Assembly (NCBI RefSeq): GCF_003253735.1
Contig: NZ_QKYW01000006.1
Location: forward strand, 1 to 64,000
Length of the DNA: 64,000 nucleotides
Reading direction: 5' to 3'
Origin: Pseudomonas sp. URMO17WK12:I2
Lineage (GTDB): Bacteria > Pseudomonadota > Gammaproteobacteria > Pseudomonadales > Pseudomonadaceae
Below are positions 29,061 through 37,151 of this stretch, piece after piece (position 1 is the first letter of the stretch; every line of letters starts with the position of its first letter). Both the position numbers and the translations under genes were made by a program. The notes below the pieces were generated by a model that was given only the letters and a program-made list of their open reading frames with translations, made no database searches and had not been told where the DNA came from.

Positions 29061-29762
29061 ATGCCTGCCAAGCGTCGCCTTGATTTACCCGCGGTGGAGC
29101 ACGCACTGCGTGAGGTACAGAGCCGCTTCGCCGAGCTCAGCCGGCGCTTCACCGAACCGCGTGATCCGCTGACGGACGAGGTGTTGGAAAATGTGCTTGA
29201 GGGCTACGCCCTGATTGACGATTATGTCGCCCGCGGCATTGATCTGTTCGAGCTGCAGAACCTCAACCTGATGCTGGAACTCAATGCCACTGTGCTCTGT
29301 GGCCGGAATGCGGCACGTCGGCAGGAGTTCGCCCAGCACCTGGCGGCCACCGAAGCGCACTTCTTCAACAACATCGAAGGCGGAATCAAGGACGTGTTCA
29401 ACTGGTATTGCGCACATCGCAGCGATTCGGTCTGGAAGCGCGCCGCCGGCGTCTATGTGCGCATTCTCAGCAAGCCGCAGCTGTTCATCGAAGGCAACAA
29501 CCGTACCGGCTCGCTGATCGTCAGCTACCTGCTGATGCGCGACGGCCAACCGCCTTTCGTACTGACCCTGAAAAATGCCGAGGGCTACTTCAACCCTTCT
29601 TCGGTGATCCGCAATTCCGCCAAACACGGTGTCAAGGCCTTGTACGAACTGCCCAAGATCAAGAAGAAATACGCGGCCTTTCTGGAAGACCAGTCGCCTG
29701 AGCGCAAGAAGTTTTTCCTCAGCGAGAAGAAGCTCGCCGCCGAACAGCGTTGGGAGGCGTGA
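29061..29762 (+). CDS. Fic-like protein with degenerate active site
   Basis: The 233-residue protein has a helical N-terminal part (LRE..FAELSRRFTEP) and a segment resembling the Fic motif: QLFIEGNNRTGSLIVSYLLM at about 140-159, against the consensus HPFxxGNGRxxR. The catalytic His is Gln140 and the Pro is Leu141, while Glu144, Gly-Asn and Arg148 remain, so classic Fic AMP transfer is unlikely. It may act as a pseudo-enzyme or with altered chemistry. ATG 29061 has AGGAG 5 bases upstream. It lies downstream of pstB and overlaps the HAD gene by one base (TGATG), suggesting a functional pair. The Fic assignment is by motif eye only. Confidence 0.6.
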   Translation: MPAKRRLDLPAVEHALREVQSRFAELSRRFTEPRDPLTDEVLENVLEGYALIDDYVARGIDLFELQNLNLMLELNATVLCGRNAARRQEFAQHLAATEAHFFNNIEGGIKDVFNWYCAHRSDSVWKRAAGVYVRILSKPQLFIEGNNRTGSLIVSYLLMRDGQPPFVLTLKNAEGYFNPSSVIRNSAKHGVKALYELPKIKKKYAAFLEDQSPERKKFFLSEKKLAAEQRWEA

Positions 29763-30385
29763 TGAACAAGCGTTTTGCGGCCCGCCTGTCTCGCCTCACT
29801 GACCTGCCGACGTTGCAGACCTTCAAAGGTCTCGCGCCGCTGGCTTCGCTCAAGCGCCAGCGCCTGCGTATTTCCTTCGACATCGACGACACCCTGGCAT
29901 GCCAGGCCCTGCATAGCGATGCCGAGCCGAGCAGGCTGCCGGCGTTCATCCATCGCTGGCTCGGTGAGCCGCTGCGCATTGGCACCCGCTCGCTGATTCG
30001 CGAGTTGCGCCGGCAGAATTGCAGTGTCTGGATCTATACCTCGTCCGGGCGCACGCCTGCCTATATCCGCCGCTGGCTGATGCTGCATGGCATTCACGTC
30101 GACGGCGTGGTTAACAGCGTGCGCCACAAGCATGCGCTGACTGCGCGTGGGCTATCGCATGCGCCTTCGAAGCTGCCTTCGGCCTTCGATATCGACCTGC
30201 ATGTGGATGATTCCGAGGGTGTACAGATCGAAGGCCTGCGCCACGGCTTTCGCGTGGTGGTGGTGCGCCCAGATGATCGGCAGTGGGCGCAACAGGTGTT
30301 GGGCGCGGTGGCGCAGGTGCAGAAGCAGATGAGCCGACAGCAGGCCGTGCGCCGGGTCAAGGTGGGGCAGGTGTATTCATCCTGA
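29762..30385 (+). CDS. HAD-superfamily hydrolase
   Basis: The 207-residue protein has the HAD nucleophile motif FDIDDTLA (two Asp), a motif II-like WIYTSSGR, and an acidic DLHVDDSEG that fits motif IV. It is probably a cytoplasmic phosphatase or phosphotransferase. Its start overlaps the Fic-like gene's stop by one base. The basic N-terminus (MNKRFAARLSR) has no clear signal peptide. Substrate unknown; the pst neighbourhood may hint at phosphate metabolism. Confidence 0.75.
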   Translation: MNKRFAARLSRLTDLPTLQTFKGLAPLASLKRQRLRISFDIDDTLACQALHSDAEPSRLPAFIHRWLGEPLRIGTRSLIRELRRQNCSVWIYTSSGRTPAYIRRWLMLHGIHVDGVVNSVRHKHALTARGLSHAPSKLPSAFDIDLHVDDSEGVQIEGLRHGFRVVVVRPDDRQWAQQVLGAVAQVQKQMSRQQAVRRVKVGQVYSS

Positions 30386-30406
30386 GTCCAGGCCCGCTGA
30401 AGCGAC

Positions 30407-30611
30407 TTAGAACCTGCTCACGATCCTTATGCGTATGAAGCGGCAACTACAAGGGAGAAGCAGCCGTCACTGATACATTGTGGGAGCGGGCCATGCCCGC
30501 GAAAAAAATCACGGGCATGGCCCGTTCCCACGGGATAGGTGAACGGCCGCTCCCGCCACTTCGCTGCCAAAATCGACGAGCCTGGGCTGAAAGATCATGA
30601 ACAGGCTCTTA
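30407..30611. repeat. ~205-bp element with terminal inverted repeats around a REP pair (element A)
   Basis: The left end TTAGAACCTGCTCACGATC and the inverted right end TTAAGAGCCTGTTCATGATC match closely. The centre holds a REP hairpin (30480-30531). Elements B (50197-50424) and C (52867-53091) have the same terminal type. It encodes no protein and begins about 20 bp after the HAD gene. Confidence 0.75.
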
Positions 30612-30616
30612 AACAA

Positions 30617-30643
30617 AACGCCCGGCATCAGCCGGGCGTTTTC
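30617..30643 (-). terminator. Terminator for pgm
   Basis: The hairpin AACGCCCGGC-ATCA-GCCGGGCGTT lies directly after the pgm stop. It has a T-rich flank on the plus strand and an A/T flank on the minus strand, so it should end pgm transcription and may act bidirectionally. Confidence 0.85.
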
Positions 30644-30656
30644 GTTGGTCTGCTGT

Positions 30657-32321
30657 TCAGCCTGCCAGCACGCTGTCGACCAGCGCCTTGGCCTCGCTCT
30701 GGATACGCTTGAGGTGGGCATCGCCCTCGAAGCTTTCCGCGTAGATCTTGTAGACGTCTTCGGTGCCGGACGGGCGGGCGGCGAACCAGCCGCTGTCGGT
30801 GACTACCTTGAGCCCACCGATGGCCGCGCCGTTGCCTGGTGCCTCGGTGAGAATGGCGGTGATCGGCTGGCCGGCCAGCTCGCTGGCGGTAACCTGGGAC
30901 GCCGACAGCTTGCCCAGGCGAGCCTTCTGCTCACGGTCTGCCGGGGCGTCGATGCGTTGGTAGACCGGCGCGCCGAAACGTTCGGTCAGTGCCTGGTAGC
31001 GCTCGCCTGGGTCCTTGCCGGTGACCGCGGTGATTTCCGCCGCCAGCAGGCCGAGAATGATGCCGTCCTTGTCGGTGGACCAGGCGCTGCCGTCCTTGCG
31101 CAGGAACGAGGCACCGGCCGATTCTTCACCGCCAAAGCCGAAGCGGCCTTCGATCAGCCCGTCGACGAACCACTTGAAGCCCACCGGCACTTCGACCACC
31201 TCGCGACCGATACCCTTGGCCACGCGGTCGATCATCGAGGAGGACACCAGGGTCTTGCCGATAGCGGCTTGTGCTGCCCACTGCGGACGGTGGGTGAACA
31301 GGTACTCGATGGCCACAGCCAGGTAATGGTTGGGGTTGAGCAGGCCTACCGAGCGGGCGACGATGCCGTGACGGTCATGGTCGGTGTCGCAGGCGAAGGA
31401 CACGTCGAAGCGGTCCTTGTTCTCGATCAGCCCGGCCATGGCATGGGGCGAGCTGCAGTCCATGCGGATCTTGCCGTCCCAGTCGAGGCGCATGAAGCGG
31501 AAGGTCGGGTCGATGCGTGTCGACAGCACCTCCAGGGGCAAGCCGAAGCGCTCGGCAATGCGCGTCCAGTAATGCACACCGGCGCCGCCCAGCGGATCGA
31601 CCGCGAACTTCAGGCCCGAGCCGCGGATCGCCTGTATGTCGAGCACTTGCTCGAGATCGCCGACGTACTGTTCGATGAAGTCGTGGCGCTGGGTGGTGGG
31701 CGCTTTCAGGGCGCTGGCGTAGTCGATGCGCTGCACGCCCTTGAGGCCGGCCACCAGCAATTCGTTGGCACGCTCCTGAATCCACTTGGTCACGCCGGTA
31801 TCGGCCGGGCCACCGTTGCTGGCGTTGTATTTGAAGCCGCCATCGGCCGGCGGGTTGTGCGACGGGGTGATGACGATGCCGTCGGCCAGGCCACTGCTGC
31901 GGCCCTTGTTGTAATCGAGAATCGCCTTGGAGATCGCCGGTGTCGGCGTGTAGCCGGGCTCGCCGCCGGTTTCGCTGCAGCCGGCATCGATACGGGTCTC
32001 GATGCGGTTGGCGGCCAGCACTTCCAGGGCGGATACGAAGGCCGGCTCGGACAGCGCGTGGGTGTCCATGCCGATGTACAGCGGGCCGTCGATGCCCTGG
32101 CCGCGGCGGTACTCGCAGATCGCCTGGGTCACGGCGAGGATGTGCCATTCGTTGAAGCTGTTCTTCAGCGAAGAACCGCGGTGGCCCGAGGTGCCGAAGG
32201 CTACCTGCTGAGCGGGGTCGCTCGGGTCTGGACGTTCGCTGTAGTAGCGCGCCACCAGACGGGGCAGGTTGACCAGGCTGTGCTCGTCGGGAAGGAGCCC
32301 CGCGTTGCTGTGAATGCTCAT
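30657..32321 (-). CDS. pgm: Phosphoglucomutase, glucose-specific
   Basis: The enzyme interconverts glucose 1-phosphate and glucose 6-phosphate, feeding glycogen, trehalose and cell-envelope sugar synthesis. The 554-residue product has the active-site phosphoserine loop [11 protein letters not shown], metal-binding DTDHDRHG, sugar-binding [11 protein letters not shown] and phosphate-binding [12 protein letters not shown], as in the E. coli Pgm type. ATG 32321 gives the conserved N-terminus [19 protein letters not shown] terminator follows the stop. A trehalose synthase lies about 5 kb away. Confidence 0.93.
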   Translation of the reverse strand: MSIHSNAGLLPDEHSLVNLPRLVARYYSERPDPSDPAQQVAFGTSGHRGSSLKNSFNEWHILAVTQAICEYRRGQGIDGPLYIGMDTHALSEPAFVSALEVLAANRIETRIDAGCSETGGEPGYTPTPAISKAILDYNKGRSSGLADGIVITPSHNPPADGGFKYNASNGGPADTGVTKWIQERANELLVAGLKGVQRIDYASALKAPTTQRHDFIEQYVGDLEQVLDIQAIRGSGLKFAVDPLGGAGVHYWTRIAERFGLPLEVLSTRIDPTFRFMRLDWDGKIRMDCSSPHAMAGLIENKDRFDVSFACDTDHDRHGIVARSVGLLNPNHYLAVAIEYLFTHRPQWAAQAAIGKTLVSSSMIDRVAKGIGREVVEVPVGFKWFVDGLIEGRFGFGGEESAGASFLRKDGSAWSTDKDGIILGLLAAEITAVTGKDPGERYQALTERFGAPVYQRIDAPADREQKARLGKLSASQVTASELAGQPITAILTEAPGNGAAIGGLKVVTDSGWFAARPSGTEDVYKIYAESFEGDAHLKRIQSEAKALVDSVLAG

Positions 32322-32946
32322 CAATCGTTCCTTTGATGGGGTGAAAGGGCCGGGCGGGCTGATGCGCCTGACATCGGACTGGGGGTTCGACACCAGGGCG
32401 GTAGGCTGGAGTTCCCCATACTCGCGCGCGGATGATAAAGATTGCGCGACAAAGCGCCAGTACCCCCTAGGGCCTGTTGCCGTTTCAACGCGAGCCGCGT
32501 TGTCGCGAGAAATCTCGCCAGGCCGGGCGGCGATCCGCTAGGCGGAGGACGCAGGGAATGGCATTCCCTTTCCAGGTCCTCCAACGACACATGGCGAGAC
32601 TTCCCGCGCAACCTAGGCGGCCCCACCCGAAGGGCCGGGCCCGTTTTGCCGCGAGGCGACGTTTCTCGCCGGCTCATTTAGCCAGCTAAACTTCGCGGCT
32701 CGTGCCTTGCCTCGCGGCAAAACGAGCTCCGGCGCGGTCGTGCGTGAAACGGCAACAGACCCTAATCTGGCCGACTAGTCAGGAATGATTGCAAAAGCTC
32801 GGCTCTATGCATCATGGCGATAGATTTATTTAACGTACGGGTTAATGGCGTTTTGCTATTTTGTAAGTGCGTGTGTCGGAATCGACGGTGCGCATGCTGG
32901 GCCGACAAGGAGTGGTTGGTAGAACACCCTTTCATCTGGTGCCGCC
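32322..32946. other. 625-bp non-coding region with a MITE
   Basis: It holds the 297-bp element at 32468-32764 and the divergent starts of pgm and the chemoreceptor. No other gene is supported. Confidence 0.65.
32468..32764. repeat. 297-bp MITE-like element
   Basis: The ends are TAGGGCCTGTTGCCGTTTCA and the inverse of TAGGGTCTGTTGCCGTTTCA (19 of 20 identical). A second, internal inverted pair (GTTTTGCCGCGAGGC and GCCTCGCGGCAAAAC) lies in the right half. There is no open frame with gene features, so it is probably mobilised in trans. It may duplicate TA on insertion, but the flanks are too short to be sure. Confidence 0.8.
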
Positions 32947-34584
32947 ATGAACCTTCGCAGCTTCAACATTGCTCCCCGTGCTGCCTTCTGCTTCGCGCTC
33001 ATCACCCTGCTGGTGATGGCGTTGGGCGTATTCTCTCTGTACAAACTTGGTGACCTCTACCAGGCCGAACAGGACATCGAAACCAACTGGATGGCGAGCA
33101 TCCAGGCCACCGGCGAGATGCAGAAGGATCTGCTCAATGTCCGTCTGGAAACCCTGAGGATGCTGGCCGTGGTGGAAAACACCAGCCAACAGACCATCGA
33201 TGACAGCGTGGCGCAGAGCTACCGTACCGCGCTGCAGCAGATTCTCGATCAGTATGGCCGGCATATGGTGTCTACCGATGTCGAACGCGGCATGTTCAAC
33301 CGGGTCGATACCAGTGCCCAAACCTACCTGAGCGGTCAGCAGCAGATCGTCGACTCTCTGCGCCAGAACCAGCTGACTCAGGCGCTGGCGTTGGCCAACG
33401 GTTCCGTGCGCGAGGCCGGCGCCACCCTGCAGCAACAGCTCGATGAGCTGACCGCTTACAACATGCAGGGCGCCAAGCAGGCCGGCATCAATGCCAATAC
33501 CATTTACCAGCACGGCCGCACCGGTGTCCTGGTGACTATCAGCGTTGCGGTGCTGCTGACCGTGCTGTTGGCGACTCTGCTGACCCGCTCCATCGCGGCG
33601 CCGATCCGCGAAGCACTGCAGAGTGCCGAGACCATTGCCTCGGGCGACCTCACCCGTACCGTGCACGTCACCGGCAAGGATGAGGCCTCACGGCTGCTCG
33701 CCGCCCAGGCGGCCATGCAGAAGAACCTCAACGAGGCCATTCGCCAGATCAGCGACTCGTCTACCCAACTGGCCGCCGCCGCCGAAGAGATGGCCTCGGT
33801 TACCGAGGAGAGCACCCGCAACCTGCTGAGCCAGAATGCCGAGATCGACCAGGCGGCCACCGCGGTGACGCAGATGAGTTCGGCGGTCGACGAGGTATCA
33901 CGCAACGCCAGTGGTGCATCGGACGCCTCACGCGAGTCAACGGTGTCGGCCAACGCCGGTAACCAGCACGTGGCCCGCACCGTGTCGGCCATTCGCAACC
34001 TGTCGAGCAACGTGATGCAGGCGTCCGACCAGGTGCAGGGGCTGGCAGACCAGGCCCGTGACATCAGCAAGGTGCTGGACGTGATCCGCAACGTGGCCGA
34101 ACAGACCAACCTGCTGGCTCTCAACGCTGCCATCGAGGCGGCCCGTGCCGGTGATCATGGCCGCGGTTTCGCCGTGGTGGCCGATGAAGTACGGGGCCTG
34201 GCCCATCGCACTTCCGCCTCGACCCAGGAGATCGAGCAGATGATCGCGGCGATCCAGACCGGCACCGACAAGGCCGTGCAAGCCATGCGCGGCAGCAGTC
34301 AGGAGGCCACCAACACTCTGCAGGTTGCTGACGACGCACGTGTCGCCCTGGAGCAGATCGTCGACTCCATCGGCATGATCAACGAGCGCAACCTGCAGAT
34401 CGCCACCGCCTCGGAAGAGCAGGCCCATGTGGCCCGCGAAGTGGACCGCAACCTGGTGAGCATCCGCGACCTGTCGATCCAGAGCGCCTCGGGTGCCAAT
34501 CAGACGGCTGCGGCCTGCAGTGAGCTGGCGCACCTGGCCCAGGGCCTCAATACCCTGGTGGGGCGCTTCAAACTCAGTGCCTGA
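32947..34584 (+). CDS. Methyl-accepting chemotaxis protein
   Basis: The 545-residue chemoreceptor has TM1 (about 10-32, [20 protein letters not shown]), a helical periplasmic sensor of the four-helix-bundle kind with no clear ligand motif, TM2 (about 190-212, [20 protein letters not shown]), a HAMP domain and a cytoplasmic signalling domain. The signalling tip, which contacts CheA and CheW, includes [20 protein letters not shown] and [15 protein letters not shown]. No CheR/CheB-binding pentapeptide ends the protein. It is monocistronic. The ligand is unknown. Confidence 0.93.
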   Translation: MNLRSFNIAPRAAFCFALITLLVMALGVFSLYKLGDLYQAEQDIETNWMASIQATGEMQKDLLNVRLETLRMLAVVENTSQQTIDDSVAQSYRTALQQILDQYGRHMVSTDVERGMFNRVDTSAQTYLSGQQQIVDSLRQNQLTQALALANGSVREAGATLQQQLDELTAYNMQGAKQAGINANTIYQHGRTGVLVTISVAVLLTVLLATLLTRSIAAPIREALQSAETIASGDLTRTVHVTGKDEASRLLAAQAAMQKNLNEAIRQISDSSTQLAAAAEEMASVTEESTRNLLSQNAEIDQAATAVTQMSSAVDEVSRNASGASDASRESTVSANAGNQHVARTVSAIRNLSSNVMQASDQVQGLADQARDISKVLDVIRNVAEQTNLLALNAAIEAARAGDHGRGFAVVADEVRGLAHRTSASTQEIEQMIAAIQTGTDKAVQAMRGSSQEATNTLQVADDARVALEQIVDSIGMINERNLQIATASEEQAHVAREVDRNLVSIRDLSIQSASGANQTAAACSELAHLAQGLNTLVGRFKLSA

Positions 34585-34600
34585 CAGGAGAGGGCGATCG

Positions 34601-34633
34601 ACGGCTCATTGACCATGGTCAACGAGCCGTTTG
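34601..34633 (+). terminator. Hairpin after the chemoreceptor
   Basis: ACGGCTC-aTTGACC pairs with GGTCAACGAGCCGT, followed by TTGCC. The stem is good but the T tract is short. Confidence 0.5.
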
Positions 34634-34652
34634 CCTGTCTATGATGCAGGCC

Positions 34653-35054
34653 ATGAATTCATCCTTGCCGATCCGCCATCCTTGCCCCCCGGGCGCTTGC
34701 GACTGCCAGCGCGAGCAGCTGCTGGACACGCCTGGCGAACATCAGCGCATCCTGCTGCTGACCAAGAGCGAAGAAAAGCGCCTGCTTGAACGTCTGGAAA
34801 ACCTGGCCAGCCTTGAGGACCTCGAGCGCATGCAGCAGCGCATGCGCGAGCAGTTGGGGATTCGCGTCGAGGTGGCACCGGGTTTCAACGAAGTGCGCAG
34901 CATGCGCGGCATCGCCATCGAGGTGCACACCTTTCCCGGCCTGTGCCGCAAGACCCGTCAGGCGATCCCCGCCGCCATTCGCCGTGGCCTGGAGCGGCGC
35001 CCGGAAATCGCCTACGCGCTGCTCAACGCCCATGACCTGTTTCGCGATCTTTAG
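34653..35054 (+). CDS. Conserved hypothetical protein with Cys cluster
   Basis: Not recognised. The product is about 133 residues with an N-terminal Cys cluster (HPCPPGACDCQRE), a helical charged middle (TKSEEKRLLERLENLASLED, RMQQRMREQLG) and a C-terminal basic segment. The Cys residues could bind a metal. Start choice among ATG 34641, 34644 and 34653 is uncertain; 34653 begins MNSSLPIRHPC. It follows the chemoreceptor and is convergent with the Rrf2 gene. Confidence 0.65.
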   Translation: MNSSLPIRHPCPPGACDCQREQLLDTPGEHQRILLLTKSEEKRLLERLENLASLEDLERMQQRMREQLGIRVEVAPGFNEVRSMRGIAIEVHTFPGLCRKTRQAIPAAIRRGLERRPEIAYALLNAHDLFRDL

Positions 35055-35071
35055 CGGTCACGCTGCCGGGT

Positions 35072-35521
35072 TCAGAGCGCCTTGTATGGCGAACCGAGTG
35101 CCTGATAGCGCGCGTCGAAATCATCGGCTAGCGACGCCACGGTGATGGACCCCAATCGCTGCAGCAATAATTGCTGAGCCTCATCGAATGCTTTTTCGAG
35201 GGCCTGGTTGACGGCCTGCTCGACCAGGCAGGTGGGGTTGTCGGTCGCCAGGCCAATGCTGAAGACCGATTGCGAGCCCAAGGCCTGATGAATGTCCAGC
35301 AGGGTTATCTCGGCCAGGGGCTTGGCCAGTGACCAGCCGCCGTTGTGGCCCTTGTCGGAGGTCACGTAACCCTTGTCGCGCAGCAGGCCCATGGTGCGCC
35401 GCACCACCACCGGGTTGGTTTCCAGCATGCGCGCGATGGTTTCCGAGGTGGAGCGCTGGTCGTGGCGATCCATATGAATCAGCACATGCAGCATGCGGGA
35501 CAACCGGGTGTCGTTTCTCAT
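35072..35521 (-). CDS. Rrf2-family transcriptional regulator
   Basis: The 149-residue protein has the Rrf2 winged helix: SRMLHVLIHMDRHDQRSTSE, ARMLETNPVVVRRTMGLLRD, KGYVTSDKGHNGGWSL. It has only one Cys (NPTCLVE), so it lacks the three-Cys Fe-S cluster site of IscR and NsrR and is probably a redox-blind or thiol-sensing repressor. It is divergent from the TrxR-like gene, with a palindromic operator between them. Confidence 0.88.
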   Translation of the reverse strand: MRNDTRLSRMLHVLIHMDRHDQRSTSETIARMLETNPVVVRRTMGLLRDKGYVTSDKGHNGGWSLAKPLAEITLLDIHQALGSQSVFSIGLATDNPTCLVEQAVNQALEKAFDEAQQLLLQRLGSITVASLADDFDARYQALGSPYKAL

Positions 35522-35559
35522 GGGCGTCTCGGGGTGGGCGGCAATGGCACGAGTATGAT

Positions 35560-35580
35560 TCGTAATGAATAAAGTTACGA
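35560..35580. promoter_or_regulatory. Palindromic Rrf2 operator
   Basis: TCGTAA and TTACGA (perfect inverses) are separated by 9 bases. The site overlaps the expected -35 region of a promoter whose -10 is TATAAT at 35597-35602. That placement suits repression of the TrxR-like gene by the divergent regulator. Confidence 0.6.
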
Positions 35581-35665
35581 GAGGTTGACGAATTTCTATA
35601 ATGTAACTTATGGTGTTTCGTGATGGTTCGGTGATCTCCCGAGCCCGCCATGGAGGAGTAACGCC

Positions 35666-36553
35666 ATGAGTTATGACGCAATCATTATCGGCGGCAGCTA
35701 CGCTGGCCTTTCCGCCGGGTTACAGCTGGCCCGCGCCCGCCGCCGTGTGCTGGTGGTCGACGCCGGGGTAAGGCGCAATCGCTTTGCCAGCCATTCCCAC
35801 GGGTTTCTCGGCCAGGACGGGCGCGCGCCCGACGACATCGCCGCCGATGGCCGTGCCGAGCTGATGGACTATCCGAACGTCACCTGGCAGGTGGGCGAGG
35901 CCGCTGTGGTGCAGCGTGATGGCGATGGCTTCCTGGTGACGCTGGGAGATGGCGTGGTGCTCGCCGCCCGTCGGTTGATCCTGGCCGGCGGCGTGCGCGA
36001 CGAGCTGCCCGCTATCGAGGGGCTCGCCGAGCGCTGGGGGCGCCATGTGTTTCATTGCCCCTATTGCCATGGTTACGAGTTGGATCAGGGCCGCATCGGC
36101 GTGCTGGCCGTCTCGCCTATGTCGATCCACCACGCCCTGATGCTGCCGGACTGGGGTAGCACCACGTTCTTTCTCAACGGCGCCTTCGTACCCGATGCCG
36201 AGCAGCTCGAACAGCTGGCGCGCCGTGGCGTGGTGGTCGAGCCGGACCGGGTGCTGTCGATCAGTGGCGAGCGTCTCGACGTCAACCTGGCCGACGGCCG
36301 CACGGCGGCGCTGGACGGGCTGTTCGTGATGCCGCGCACCCACCAGAACAGCCCATTGGCCGAGCAACTCGGCTGCGCGCTGGTCGAGGGGCCGATGGGA
36401 CTCTACCTGCAAACCGGGGAAACCCAGGAGACCAGCGTGCCGGGTGTATTCGCCTGCGGCGATGCCGCGCTGGCCGCCGGCTCGGTGGCGTTGGCCGTCG
36501 GCACCGGCGCTCGGGCAGGGGCGGGTGCTCACCAGTCATTGATCTTTCGCTAG
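35666..36553 (+). CDS. Thioredoxin reductase-like flavoprotein
   Basis: The 295-residue protein has the FAD-binding GGSYAGLSAG (9-18), a CPYC disulfide motif at 131-134 (HCPYCHGYE) and VFACGDAAL near the C-terminus. Where thioredoxin reductases have a GxGxxA NADPH-binding loop after the CxxC domain, this protein reads RIGVLAVSPMSIHHALML, so the second Rossmann motif is degenerate. It may be a flavin-dependent dithiol oxidase or use another electron donor. It is divergent from the Rrf2 regulator. Confidence 0.85.
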   Translation: MSYDAIIIGGSYAGLSAGLQLARARRRVLVVDAGVRRNRFASHSHGFLGQDGRAPDDIAADGRAELMDYPNVTWQVGEAAVVQRDGDGFLVTLGDGVVLAARRLILAGGVRDELPAIEGLAERWGRHVFHCPYCHGYELDQGRIGVLAVSPMSIHHALMLPDWGSTTFFLNGAFVPDAEQLEQLARRGVVVEPDRVLSISGERLDVNLADGRTAALDGLFVMPRTHQNSPLAEQLGCALVEGPMGLYLQTGETQETSVPGVFACGDAALAAGSVALAVGTGARAGAGAHQSLIFR

Positions 36554-36624
36554 CGCAGATCAATGAATCGGCCAACGCGCTGGGGCATACTGGAGACCCC
36601 TTTGCAGCAACTGCCCGCGTGCCA

Positions 36625-37041
36625 ATGACCGCTTTTCTTCCGATCCGATTGCCGTGCAGGCGCGTTATCCGTTACGGCCTGCTCATCATCGCCGCCGCAC
36701 TGCTCCCAGGGGCGGCCCATGCCGAGGCGGATATCGCCGCCGGTGAGGCGCTGTTCAAGCGCGTTTGCGGCAATTGCCACAATGTCGGGCCCGGCGCTCG
36801 CGCGGCCTTCGGGCCACAGCTCAACGGGATTTTCGGTCGGCATGCCGGCGCCACCCAGGACTACCGGTATTCGCCCGCCATGCAGCAAGCGGATCTGGTC
36901 TGGGATCACGACAAGCTCAGCGCCTTCATCAAGGATTCCGATAGCGTGGTGCCCGGCAACAAGATGCGCTTCTGGGGCATCGGCGATCAGGACAAGATCG
37001 ACAGCCTGCTGCTTTACCTGAAAGCCCAGCAGGATCATTAG
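36625..37041 (+). CDS. Periplasmic c-type cytochrome
   Basis: The 138-residue precursor has a signal peptide (RYGLLIIAAALLPGAAHAEA), a single CxxCH haem-binding motif (CGNCH) and a distal Met ligand in PGNKMRFWGI. It resembles class I (cytochrome c2-like) proteins and should carry electrons in the periplasm. ATG 36625 is favoured, with an in-frame GTG at 36619. It lies 71 bp after the TrxR-like gene; a functional link is possible but unproven. Confidence 0.88.
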   Translation: MTAFLPIRLPCRRVIRYGLLIIAAALLPGAAHAEADIAAGEALFKRVCGNCHNVGPGARAAFGPQLNGIFGRHAGATQDYRYSPAMQQADLVWDHDKLSAFIKDSDSVVPGNKMRFWGIGDQDKIDSLLLYLKAQQDH

Positions 37042-37075
37042 GCCGGCTCGGCAATCAATCTGAACGAAGCCCCAG

Positions 37076-37105
37076 CCGCTGGTTCTGAAATTCTAGAACC
37101 AGCGG
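37076..37105. repeat. Perfect 30-bp hairpin
   Basis: CCGCTGGTTCT and AGAACCAGCGG (11-bp arms, 8-base loop) lie between the cytochrome and treS genes. It has no T tract, so it may be a weak terminator or an mRNA-stability hairpin. Confidence 0.6.
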
Positions 37106-37151
37106 ACGGCCCGGCCGTTCGCGATCCTTCCCTTCACCCCCCGGGATCGCT

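Noticed and set aside
35585..35602. TTGACG and TATAAT as a -35/-10 pair
   Set aside because: Only 6 bp separate them; the -10 may be real but its -35 would fall over the palindrome.
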